Shown one piece after another: positions 8,417-16,556 of a stretch of 39,882 bases of DNA. Origin of the DNA: Bacteroidales bacterium (GTDB lineage: Bacteria > Bacteroidota > Bacteroidia > Bacteroidales > VadinHA17). The stretch spans positions 1 to 39,882 of the forward strand of contig PLLX01000198.1 of the NCBI GenBank assembly GCA_003141415.1. Direction: 5' to 3'. The notes beneath the pieces are model-generated. The model was not told the DNA's origin and did no database searches. It saw only the letters and a list, made by a program, of their open reading frames with translations. Every line of letters begins with the position of its first letter. Position 1 is the stretch's first letter. The translations under genes and the position numbers were made by a program.

Positions 8417-8708
8417 TTTGCAATTTCTGGTTACAGGATCTATTCCCTTTACCTGTTCTGATAATAATCAGGGTTATTAGAAATAGATTAACTCCTATTT
8501 AACCTGATATTTTCCGGACTGGGAACTGTCAATCATTTATCATTGGTTATGATATTGTTCGTTTTGCTATTTACTCTGATTAGTTATATCAAGACCATTT
8601 ATTGTTAAGCAATCATTCGTTAAGTAAATTAAGGAATCTGAGGTTGCAATTTTTAAATTAGGTTTAAATTATTGATCTTTACATTGATTTAAGGAAAATT
8701 GATTATAT
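8417..8708. promoter_or_regulatory. Upstream region of the ECF sigma gene
   Basis: About 290 bp of AT-rich DNA between the IS21 remnant and the sigma gene start. The sigma promoter must lie here unless the IS end supplies one. I see no copy of the promoter-like block found at 9503 and 9842, so the sigma gene and fecR do not seem to share a promoter type. Confidence 0.4.
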
Positions 8709-9293
8709 GTGAAAGTGATTTTCGATGATATTGAATTGGTTGAGAAACTGCAAAAAGGCGATATAGATGCATTTGATATGATATATGACAAATATTCAGG
8801 ACAACTTTATGCATTTGGTCTAAAATACCTTCGATCGACAGTCGAAGCTGAGGAACTCGTTCAGTCGGTTTTTGTTAAGTTGTGGGGAAACTATAAAAAC
8901 CTAAAAAAAGAATATTCGTTCAAATCATATCTTTTCACCATAGCCTACAACGATATTTGCAAACTTTATCGGAAAGAGAATTATCGGCAAAAATTCATCA
9001 CCGACACCCTTTATGAAAATTCTCAGTCTTCCACTGAAATGGAAGATGGTATCGGCTCCCGGTCTGTTCTGGAACGGGTCCAACAAATCGTTGATAAACT
9101 TTCTAAAAGACAAAGAACCATCTTCCTGAAAAGCTGGCAGGAAGGTAAATCAACCAAAGAGATAGCTGAAGAAGTTGGTCTCTCCCCTGGAACCGTTGAC
9201 AATTATATATCAGAAGCACTGAAATTTATCCGTAGCCGGTTACGCAACGAGAACTTACTAATACTTCTGCTTTTTTCACTGTTTTTCCTTTAA
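8709..9293 (+). CDS. ECF-type RNA polymerase sigma factor (PUL-associated)
   Basis: 194 residues, GTG start at 8709. Region 2 is visible at YDKYSGQLYAFGLKYLRS and EAEELVQSVFVKLW. Region 4 is at LSKRQRTIFLKSWQEGKS with the HTH STKEIAEEVGLSPGTVDNY. The hydrophobic C-terminal tail LLILLLFSLFFL is common in Bacteroidota SusC-linked ECF factors. It should direct RNA polymerase to the SusC/SusD operon when the FecR protein downstream releases it. It is separated from fecR by 711 bp, much more than usual. A decayed paralog lies at 39437. Confidence 0.93.
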   Translation: MKVIFDDIELVEKLQKGDIDAFDMIYDKYSGQLYAFGLKYLRSTVEAEELVQSVFVKLWGNYKNLKKEYSFKSYLFTIAYNDICKLYRKENYRQKFITDTLYENSQSSTEMEDGIGSRSVLERVQQIVDKLSKRQRTIFLKSWQEGKSTKEIAEEVGLSPGTVDNYISEALKFIRSRLRNENLLILLLFSLFFL

Positions 9294-9502
9294 TCAAAAA
9301 ATCATTCAATTATTTATTTTGAGTTTCGGCAATCATAAATAAACATTTTGTTTTTATGATTTATGGAACACCATTGGTGTTCAAATCAGAAATAGGCATA
9401 ATGATATTTTGTATCACTTAGAGTTTTTTTAACTTACATACCAAATAAAATCATATTTCAAACCCTCCCAAAAATAATGCATGAAATATTTTTGATAATA
9501 TG

Positions 9503-9629
9503 CTTTTAAACAGCGTGTTATATGCTCAATGATATAATCCCGACACAAAAAACAATCATACTGTGAAAAAAAATCACTTTTTATATGAGATTCATTTTAC
9601 TTGCGGGTATAATATTAAAATAAGGGAGA
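9503..9629 (+). promoter_or_regulatory. Promoter-like block, copy a
   Basis: About three quarters identical to 9842-9969 over 127 bp and in the same orientation. Conserved parts include TTTTAAACAGC..GTTAT, a GATACAAAAAA-like segment, ATATGAGATT.....TTACTTGCGgGTATAATATTAA and a purine-rich end. The close conservation of the last 40 bp points to a promoter with start site near 9620. Copy b sits directly before fecR, so copy a should fire under the same condition. Confidence 0.5.
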
Positions 9630-9790
9630 AATGTAAGGATTGAAGTGACTATTTTAAAGGATAAATTAATTAGTGTCATTTAAAAAGAAGATCATAAAGG
9701 TTAGTTAGGGTAGAAGGTTAATTGGGTATGCTGACAGGTACTTGCAGGTCTTATAAATAGTTCTATTTCTGCAATACCTGTCAGTTTTTT
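9620..9790 (+). ncRNA. Candidate small RNA ending in a strong terminator
   Basis: Predicted from layout only. Promoter-like copy a ends near 9620, and a 16-bp stem with six T lies at 9731-9790. The roughly 170-nt transcript has no ORF of note; its only early ATG is followed directly by TAA. Small RNAs near PULs are known in Bacteroidetes, but I cannot assign this one to a family. Confidence 0.35.
9731..9790 (+). terminator. Strong intrinsic terminator between sigma gene and fecR
   Basis: CTGACAGGTA (9731-9740) pairs with TACCTGTCAG (9775-9784), and TTGCAG (9742-9747) pairs with CTGCAA (9769-9774), with C9741 bulged. Six T follow at 9785-9790. It would stop read-through from the sigma gene and from copy a. 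Confidence 0.8.
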
Positions 9791-9841
9791 AATCAAAACC
9801 TTCATGGGAAAAATCAACAATCGACAATTCTTCTGAAATAG

Positions 9842-9969
9842 GTTTTAAACAGCACGTTATGTACGCATTGAGATAATTTCGATACAAAAAAGTGATCATC
9901 CAGTTAAAAACATGCATTTTTCACATGAGATTTGACTTACTTGCGAGTATAATATTAATTAAGGGGAAA
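9842..9969 (+). promoter_or_regulatory. Promoter-like block, copy b, before fecR
   Basis: Second copy of the block at 9503-9629. It ends 35 bp before the fecR start codon and is the likely fecR promoter. The element TTGACTTACTTGCGAGTATAATATTAA could be read as -35/-10-like or as a target of the adjacent ECF sigma. The second reading is inference. Confidence 0.5.
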
Positions 9970-10004
9970 ATCATTTCCCCAGATAGAAATTTAAAATTAC
10001 AATC

Positions 10005-11045
10005 TTGAAAGAAAGCGCTTTTGATAAAATAGAACGCTATATCAACGGATTAGCCGATGACATTGAAAAAGACTGGGTGGAATCTCTATTTTTAAACGGG
10101 GAGGATAACTATACTCTGCAGCAATTGCTTAAAAATGACTGGGACCTTATGCTCAGGGATCCCTCACTTCCTGAGGTTGACCTCAATCACCTTCTTGACC
10201 GGGTTCACCATATAATCCGAAAAAATCAGACTTTGAAAAGTCAGAAACCTTTGCAAAAATTTATACGGATTTACATGAGGGCTGCCGCCATTTTACTTTT
10301 ACCATTACTGGTTGCAGGAGGTCTGGTTTACAGTTACCTGGGCAATCATGGTAAGACAACAACCGACCGGCAGGTCATTTCCACGATCTATGCTCCTCTG
10401 GGCTCACGCGTCTCCTTCAATCTGCCCGATGGCACTACCGGTATGCTCAACAGCGATTCCAGACTCAGCTATTCCCTGCCGTTTACCAATAGTCGCCAGG
10501 TTAAACTTGAAGGCGAAGCATGGCTTAATGTGAACAGAGATGAAGATCACCCTTTTGTAATCAGTACCGATAATTCAACGGTGAAGGTACTGGGCACCAA
10601 CTTCAACGTGAGCGCTTACCCTGCAGGAAATTATGTCGAGGTAGTACTTAAGCAGGGCAGAGTGGAGTTTCAGGATAATAAAGGTGATGAAAAGGTGACG
10701 ATCCTCCCATCGGAAAGGTTGGTTTTTCAAAACGGGAATATTAGCAAGTCGGTTATCGATCCGGCAAAGTACTATGCCTGGACCGAAGGCAAGCTGATAT
10801 TCAGGAATGACCCTATGGCCGAAGTGGCCCGCCGAATTGAACGATGGTACAATATAAAGGTTGAACTGGCCGATGAAGAGCTTGAAAAATATTCTTTCCG
10901 GGCAACTTTTGAAGACGATAAACTTGAAGAGGTACTTCGGTATTTATGTATGACTTCTCCTATTAGATATCAAATTACTCCGCGCAAGCTTTTAACCGAT
11001 GGATCCTTTGAAAAAGAGAAAGTGACATTTTATATTAAAAAATGA
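10005..11045 (+). CDS. FecR-family anti-sigma factor / signal transducer
   Basis: 346 residues with a TTG start at 10005 giving MKESAFDKIERYINGLADD, the usual N-terminal cytoplasmic anti-sigma start. One membrane helix spans about residues 91-111 (RAAAILLLPLLVAGGLVYSY). The periplasmic FecR domain follows from about 125 to 225, with PLGSRVSFNLPDGT and GEAWLNVNRDEDHPFVI typical of the family. The C-terminal DUF4974-like part lies at about 270-346 and should contact the STN domain of SusC. It is followed by susC after 141 bp. No defect is seen. Confidence 0.93.
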   Translation: MKESAFDKIERYINGLADDIEKDWVESLFLNGEDNYTLQQLLKNDWDLMLRDPSLPEVDLNHLLDRVHHIIRKNQTLKSQKPLQKFIRIYMRAAAILLLPLLVAGGLVYSYLGNHGKTTTDRQVISTIYAPLGSRVSFNLPDGTTGMLNSDSRLSYSLPFTNSRQVKLEGEAWLNVNRDEDHPFVISTDNSTVKVLGTNFNVSAYPAGNYVEVVLKQGRVEFQDNKGDEKVTILPSERLVFQNGNISKSVIDPAKYYAWTEGKLIFRNDPMAEVARRIERWYNIKVELADEELEKYSFRATFEDDKLEEVLRYLCMTSPIRYQITPRKLLTDGSFEKEKVTFYIKK

Positions 11046-11113
11046 TAATACTAACTTTAAAAACTAACCCGCTATGAACCCACACCAAGGACCTTAGAAA
11101 TATGGATAAAAAA

Positions 11114-11139
11114 AAGGAAATCGTTAACGCGATTTCCTT
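11114..11139. terminator. Perfect 10-bp hairpin between fecR and susC
   Basis: AAGGAAATCG (11114-11123) and its complement CGATTTCCTT (11130-11139) flank the loop TTAACG. The plus-strand flank is A-rich on both sides, so a T-run follows only on the minus strand. On the plus strand it could be an attenuator, processing site or mRNA stabiliser setting the ratio of FecR to SusC. Confidence 0.55.
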
Positions 11140-11186
11140 AAAAAACATCATTCCGACATTTTTTAACTTAAAAACATTACAAATCT

Positions 11187-14100
11187 ATGAAAAAAAACAA
11201 ACCTTTTGGGGAATTGTTTTATTGTTCTCTGAAAAAAACTCTAAAAATAATGCGTAATACTTTAATCTTATTATTTATAGGAGTCCTACAAGTACACGCT
11301 ATTGACACCTATTCGCAGAAAACCAGGCTTTCCTTAAATTTTTCAGATACACAACTAACTAAAGTTCTCGACAAAATTGAATCGGAAAGCGAATTCTTCT
11401 TCCTTTACAATGAAAAACTACTCAACATTGACCGTAAAGTCAACCTCACTGAAAATGATCAATTAATTACTGTGATATTGGATGATTTATTTGCAGGTAC
11501 TAATGTGAAGTATACTATCATTGACCGCAAGATTATTCTTGCACCGGACTATTTGACGTCTCAACCCCAGCAAAAACAAATTACCGGCAAAGTTACTGAT
11601 GAATCCGGAAACCCATTGCCGGGAGCTAATATCCAGGTTGAAGGTACAACCACGGGTGTTATTTCTGATGCCAGCGGGAAATACTCAATTAATATACCAA
11701 ATGATAATGCCGTACTCATCTTCTCCTTTATAGGGTATAATGCCATGAAAGTATCCGCTACCGGGAAAACAACTATCGATATGACATTAGTCCCCAATAT
11801 AGCGAATTTGGAAGAAGTGGTAGTGATCGGTTATGGAACTGCAAAGAGAAGCGACTTGACGGGTTCGGTTGTGCGAGCTAACATGTCAACTTTAGATGGT
11901 TCTCCCAACGTTAGCGCGTTGGAGGCACTACATGGTACTGTTCCTGGGTTGAATGTAGGAGTGACTACTCAAGCTGGAGCTGACCCCTCTATATCTATTC
12001 GTGGACTCAACTCTCTTTCGGGTTCAACTTCTCCCCTGATTGTTTTGGATGGGATAATCTATAGAGGTAGCATTGTAGATATTAACCCAAAGGATATTGA
12101 GTCTATAGATGTCCTAAAAGATGCAAGTAGTACTGCTATCTATGGTTCGCAGGCTAGCAACGGCGTATTAATTATTACAACTAAAACGGCAAAAGAAATA
12201 TCTAAACCTGTCATTGAGTATAGTAGTTCTTTCTCTATTCAAAGTCTTACGAATAAGGATATGCTTCCTCTAGATAGTAAAGGGTTCATACAGCATCTAT
12301 CAGATGCGGAGTTGGCTAGTAGTAGAACAGGAACGGACATGCTTCAGCTCAATCCCAACTTTGATGTTACAAAATACTTTGGAGATGCAACACTTATTGA
12401 TGGATACAATAATGGTACTAACACGAATTGGTTTAAGCTGCTATCCAACAACTTACCCTACATACAAGACCATAACCTGAGCGTGCGAGGTAAAAATGAG
12501 CTAGCTAGTTACTTCCTTTCTGTAGGTTATACTGACCAGAAAAACCTAATAATAAACGATACCTACAAAAGGTACAGTGTCAGGGTGAATTTAGAAACAA
12601 AAATTACGAATTGGTTTAAGGTCGGAACTCAGTCATTCTTTACGGAGAGTAATATGTCTGGAGTTCAACCATCGTTTTCAAGTCTCATGCTTCTTCCACC
12701 TTTGTCTAGCCCATATGATGCGAATGGAAATCTACTAGTGCAAACCTATAAAGGTACTATCAATCCCTTGATAATGATACAAAATCCTGATTTAGACAAG
12801 CGCTATAACATATCGGGTAACTTTTATGCCGATATAAATATCCCGTTCATCAAAGGATTAAATTACAGGATGAATTTTTCTCAAAATTTGGTTATAGCCA
12901 ACGAGGATAACTTCAATCCTAATGCAAACACCCTCCTTGGTAGTGCTTATAAAAATAATAGTACCTACTATTCATGGACTTTGGATAATATAGTAACCTA
13001 TAAACGCGATTTTGGATTGCATGAAATCAATGCAACATTAGTGTATGGCGTTGAGAAACGGGAGTCTGATGCTACCACTGCTACAGCAAACAATTTTGTT
13101 AACCAAACTTTAGGCTACAACTATTTGGCAGCAGGAACAAGTAATTTAAATGTTTTAGGTTCAAGTGCATGGGAGGAGTCGAGCTTGTACTCCATGGGAA
13201 GGTTAGTTTACATGTACAACAACCGATATATTTTAACGGGAACTTTACGTCGCGATGGCTTTTCTGGATTTGGGGAGAAGAACAAAATAGGATATTTCCC
13301 CTCGGTTGCTTTGGCATGGAAGCTGAGCGAAGAAGACTTTGTGAAAAATAATGTATCCTGGATAAACAACCTAAAACTACGTCTGTCGTATGGTATTAAC
13401 GGTAATCGTACAGTAGGACGTTACGCGACACTAGCTCAGATGTCAACCCAAAATGCACTCGGTACAGGCTATTCTCCAATAGCTGGTGGATACTTGTATG
13501 GCGATGGTGCCTCTCCTGAGTTGACTCAAGCGGTGGCTACAATGTCTAACGCCAATCTAAAATGGGAAACTACAAATGCATTTAATACTGGATTAGATTT
13601 CAGCGTGCTGAAAAATCGCTTATTTGGAAATATTGAGTTTTACAGGACGGAAACCAAAAATTTATTGTATAATGTATCAATTCCTAACATCAATGGAATG
13701 TTTCCCGATGCGAGTGGAAATAATAGTATTACTGTAAATATAGGTAAATTGCAAAACATAGGTGAAGAGTTTAGCATTACAGGTGTTCCTGTTCGTACTT
13801 CCGATTTTGAATGGAACCTTACGTTCAATTTCTCTCGAAACCGAAACAAGGTTATTCGTATTTTAGGCATAATAGATCCCAATACTGGGAAAGAAGGCGA
13901 CCTAATATCCGAAAAAATTTTCATTGGAAAACCTTTCGGGGTATGCTATGATTACAAAATTATTGGCATGTGGCAAATTGCAGATTACAATAATGGAATA
14001 ATTCCCAATGGTTATACTTATGGAACCTACAAGGTTGCAGATCTAAATGGGGATGGTAAAATCTCGGCTGATGAAGACCGTATGATTTTAGGCTATACAG

Positions 14101-14582
14101 ACCCATCGTACAGATTCAGTATTCAGAATACCTTTACCTATAAAAATTGTTTGGATTTGAAAATCTTTATAAATTCAATTCAAGGAGGATCCGATTACTA
14201 CTATGGTCAACCAGCGAACTCAATTCCAAATCCGGACAACATGATCCAGAATAACCTATTTAAATTTGACTATTGGACACCCGAAAACCCCAACGCCAGA
14301 TATAGGCAGATTGGCTCCTATACTGAGGCATTAGGAGGAGGTTTCTCTCCCTATGTGCAGCGTAGCTTTATACGTTTGCAAGAGGTAACACTTTCCTATA
14401 AGTTGCCAACAGCATGGTTAGAAAAAATAAAGATCAATCAAGTTAAGGTGTTTGTTAGTGGCACAAACTTGCTCACATTTACCCATTGGGATGGATGGGA
14501 TCCTGAAACCGGCTCCGGATTAAACTATAATGGTTATCCTCTTATGAAAAACTATACTCTTGGTATTAATGTTGAATTTTAA
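11187..14582 (+). CDS. SusC/RagA-family TonB-dependent outer-membrane transporter with STN domain
   Basis: 1131 residues. After a Bacteroidota-type extended signal region (residues 1-39) comes an STN signalling domain at about 45-118. A carboxypeptidase-regulatory-like domain lies at about 131-205 (ITGKVTDESGNPLPGANI). EEVVVIGYGTAKRSDLTGSV begins the plug, and LKDASSTAIYGSQASNGVLI is a SusC hallmark. The rest is the 22-strand barrel, ending in NVEF with the terminal Phe. It imports oligosaccharides captured by SusD using TonB energy. The STN domain makes it a transducer that reports substrate binding to FecR. susD starts 13 bp after its stop. Confidence 0.96.
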   Translation: MKKNKPFGELFYCSLKKTLKIMRNTLILLFIGVLQVHAIDTYSQKTRLSLNFSDTQLTKVLDKIESESEFFFLYNEKLLNIDRKVNLTENDQLITVILDDLFAGTNVKYTIIDRKIILAPDYLTSQPQQKQITGKVTDESGNPLPGANIQVEGTTTGVISDASGKYSINIPNDNAVLIFSFIGYNAMKVSATGKTTIDMTLVPNIANLEEVVVIGYGTAKRSDLTGSVVRANMSTLDGSPNVSALEALHGTVPGLNVGVTTQAGADPSISIRGLNSLSGSTSPLIVLDGIIYRGSIVDINPKDIESIDVLKDASSTAIYGSQASNGVLIITTKTAKEISKPVIEYSSSFSIQSLTNKDMLPLDSKGFIQHLSDAELASSRTGTDMLQLNPNFDVTKYFGDATLIDGYNNGTNTNWFKLLSNNLPYIQDHNLSVRGKNELASYFLSVGYTDQKNLIINDTYKRYSVRVNLETKITNWFKVGTQSFFTESNMSGVQPSFSSLMLLPPLSSPYDANGNLLVQTYKGTINPLIMIQNPDLDKRYNISGNFYADINIPFIKGLNYRMNFSQNLVIANEDNFNPNANTLLGSAYKNNSTYYSWTLDNIVTYKRDFGLHEINATLVYGVEKRESDATTATANNFVNQTLGYNYLAAGTSNLNVLGSSAWEESSLYSMGRLVYMYNNRYILTGTLRRDGFSGFGEKNKIGYFPSVALAWKLSEEDFVKNNVSWINNLKLRLSYGINGNRTVGRYATLAQMSTQNALGTGYSPIAGGYLYGDGASPELTQAVATMSNANLKWETTNAFNTGLDFSVLKNRLFGNIEFYRTETKNLLYNVSIPNINGMFPDASGNNSITVNIGKLQNIGEEFSITGVPVRTSDFEWNLTFNFSRNRNKVIRILGIIDPNTGKEGDLISEKIFIGKPFGVCYDYKIIGMWQIADYNNGIIPNGYTYGTYKVADLNGDGKISADEDRMILGYTDPSYRFSIQNTFTYKNCLDLKIFINSIQGGSDYYYGQPANSIPNPDNMIQNNLFKFDYWTPENPNARYRQIGSYTEALGGGFSPYVQRSFIRLQEVTLSYKLPTAWLEKIKINQVKVFVSGTNLLTFTHWDGWDPETGSGLNYNGYPLMKNYTLGINVEF

Positions 14583-14594
14583 ATCATTCAGACA

Positions 14595-16283
14595 ATGGAA
14601 CAAATAAAATTCGTTATTCTTTTCATAATGCTTCTTTGCTTTAGCGCATGTAATGAAAAAGATTGGTTAAAAGAGACTCCTCTTGATTTCTATTCACCCG
14701 ACAATTCGTTTAACACCACTGCTCAATTTCAGCAGTCATTAAACGGTCTTTACGATCAGGTAAGAAATATGATTTGGAACACGAACGCTGATTTGGCAAT
14801 GGGATATTACTGTGGAACAGACTTCACATTTCCTGGATCAGATTATCCTGATGCCAAGTTGAATAACTATAGTGCTACTGTAACTCCAACGTGGGCACCG
14901 GCGCAATTGATGTGGACAACTGTATACCTGCAAATTGCAAATGCAAATGTTATTCTACATCGTTTAGACTTGCCAAACAAGGTTGGAGATGCCGATAAAA
15001 CTATCATCAAGGGACAAGCTCTTTTCTTTAGGGCATTTGCCTACCGCCTACTGGCAAATCTTTATGGAGGTGTACCTTTGATCACCGAAGAGATTGCAGC
15101 TCCACGAAGAGATTTTGTCCGTGCTACCCGTGAAGAGGTCTATGATCAATGCAGGATTGACTTAGAAGATGCAATAGGTATGCTTCCCGATATAGAAAAT
15201 GTAAAAGATGGTAAAATTAGCAAGCAAGCGGCTCAACACCTTTTGACCGAAATTTATATTTCTTTAAAAATGTATCCCCAGGCTATTAGTTCGGCAACAA
15301 ATGTAATTACTCATAATGGTATGGGGCTTATGAATTCGCGTTTTGGTTCAGGGAAGACTGTGCCTGGTGATGTTTACGGGGATTTATTCAGGGTAAATAA
15401 CCAAAATAGATCAAGCGGAAACACAGAGAGCATATGGGTTTTGCAGTACGACTATCTAAGTGCAGGCTCATCATATACTGTACCTATGGCCCGAGAGGCA
15501 ATCCCTTACTATTGGAATGCTATGGTTAATGCTATAGCAGGAGGTAACGTTGTTGCTTTTACTTCAATTACAGATGCAAAATGTGGACGAGGCATTGGAG
15601 CTATTCAAGGTACTTACTTCTACTTTAATACCCTTTGGGGCAATGACTTTAATAACGACATCAGAAACTCAAAATATAATATAATTAGAGATTTCCGGAT
15701 TGATAATCCTAAAGCCATAGGTTTTGGCAAATGGTTGGTTGCAGATGGCTATCTACATCCATCCGACACTATTAGACGTTGGTATCCTTTCTCAACTAAA
15801 GTAACACGTGTAGGCAACTTCCCGGTAGATTCGTATCTAAAGGATGCCAATGGGGCGCGTATTACGACAGCTCTTGGTGAGTACGAACTCAACACAGCCC
15901 TTGCTAACGGCTCGTATAGAGATGAATACATGTTCCGATTAGCAGAAACATATCTCCTGAGAGCAGAGGCATATCTAGATAATAACCAAACGGACAAAGC
16001 CGCAGATGATATTAATATGGTTAGAGTTAGGGCAAACGCAACTCCAGTTGATGCCTCAAAGGTTGATATAGATTACATTCTAGATGAACGATTGAGGGAG
16101 CTTAGTTATGAAGAACTGAGAATAGTAACTCTAACACGACTGGGGAAGGAAGTTGAGAGAACTCGAAAATATAACACTACCACTGGTAATAGAATCTTCG
16201 ACTACCAAAATTTATGGCCTATACCATATGGGGAAATAGAGAAAAATATAGATGCTACGTTGGAGCAAAATCCTGGATATTAA
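14595..16283 (+). CDS. SusD/RagB-family glycan-binding lipoprotein
   Basis: 562 residues. A lipoprotein signal ends at the lipobox-like LCFSAC with Cys19, so it is anchored on the outer membrane and caps the SusC barrel. The helical TPR scaffold and the C-terminal RagB domain are evident: ALFFRAFAYRLLANLYGGVPL, ETYLLRAEAYLDNNQTDKA and NMVRVRA. The ending QNPGY is typical. It is translationally linked to susC by a 13-bp gap. Ligand specificity cannot be read from sequence. Confidence 0.95.
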   Translation: MEQIKFVILFIMLLCFSACNEKDWLKETPLDFYSPDNSFNTTAQFQQSLNGLYDQVRNMIWNTNADLAMGYYCGTDFTFPGSDYPDAKLNNYSATVTPTWAPAQLMWTTVYLQIANANVILHRLDLPNKVGDADKTIIKGQALFFRAFAYRLLANLYGGVPLITEEIAAPRRDFVRATREEVYDQCRIDLEDAIGMLPDIENVKDGKISKQAAQHLLTEIYISLKMYPQAISSATNVITHNGMGLMNSRFGSGKTVPGDVYGDLFRVNNQNRSSGNTESIWVLQYDYLSAGSSYTVPMAREAIPYYWNAMVNAIAGGNVVAFTSITDAKCGRGIGAIQGTYFYFNTLWGNDFNNDIRNSKYNIIRDFRIDNPKAIGFGKWLVADGYLHPSDTIRRWYPFSTKVTRVGNFPVDSYLKDANGARITTALGEYELNTALANGSYRDEYMFRLAETYLLRAEAYLDNNQTDKAADDINMVRVRANATPVDASKVDIDYILDERLRELSYEELRIVTLTRLGKEVERTRKYNTTTGNRIFDYQNLWPIPYGEIEKNIDATLEQNPGY

Positions 16284-16556
16284 TGCTTGAGTTTTCTAAA
16301 AGTCAACTATAAAGTTTGGGCAGAATGGAATAGTTTAAATGTTGATTCTCTATTAAAGATATTACCCAATGGAGATGTTACCTTGTTGTTCATTTCTCAT
16401 GCCATTAAGTCAGGTTTTAGACCGTTTAAATTAAATGCAGGAGTAGATAAGAGCCTCACATTTTAATTGAAACTTAGTATTGAAAATTATTGAGTTAAAA
16501 TTGAAAACGCAAATATTCAATGCGCCTAAATTGTTAATGCTAATAATATTACATTT
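16284..16556. other. Intergenic region between susD and the GH2 gene
   Basis: 273 bp. The susD frame stays open for 60 codons after the stop, to a TAA at 16464. The peptide shows no family features and the native susD end QNPGY is already present, so I take it as chance. A promoter or processing site for the GH2 gene may lie within 16480-16556. Confidence 0.4.

Larger units (their letters stand above)
9294..10004. other. Long sigma-fecR intergenic region
   Basis: No gene in 711 bp. It contains a weak hairpin just after the sigma gene (about 9333-9362), a short palindrome GAACACC...GGTGTTC at 9366-9382, promoter-like block copy a (9503-9629), a strong terminator (9731-9790) and copy b (9842-9969). 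The order suggests a small transcribed unit between the two genes. Confidence 0.6.

Noticed and set aside
16287-16466. 60-codon open frame following the susD stop in the same frame
   Set aside because: susD already ends in the family-typical QNPGY. The extension has no family features, and an open run of this length is not rare by chance.
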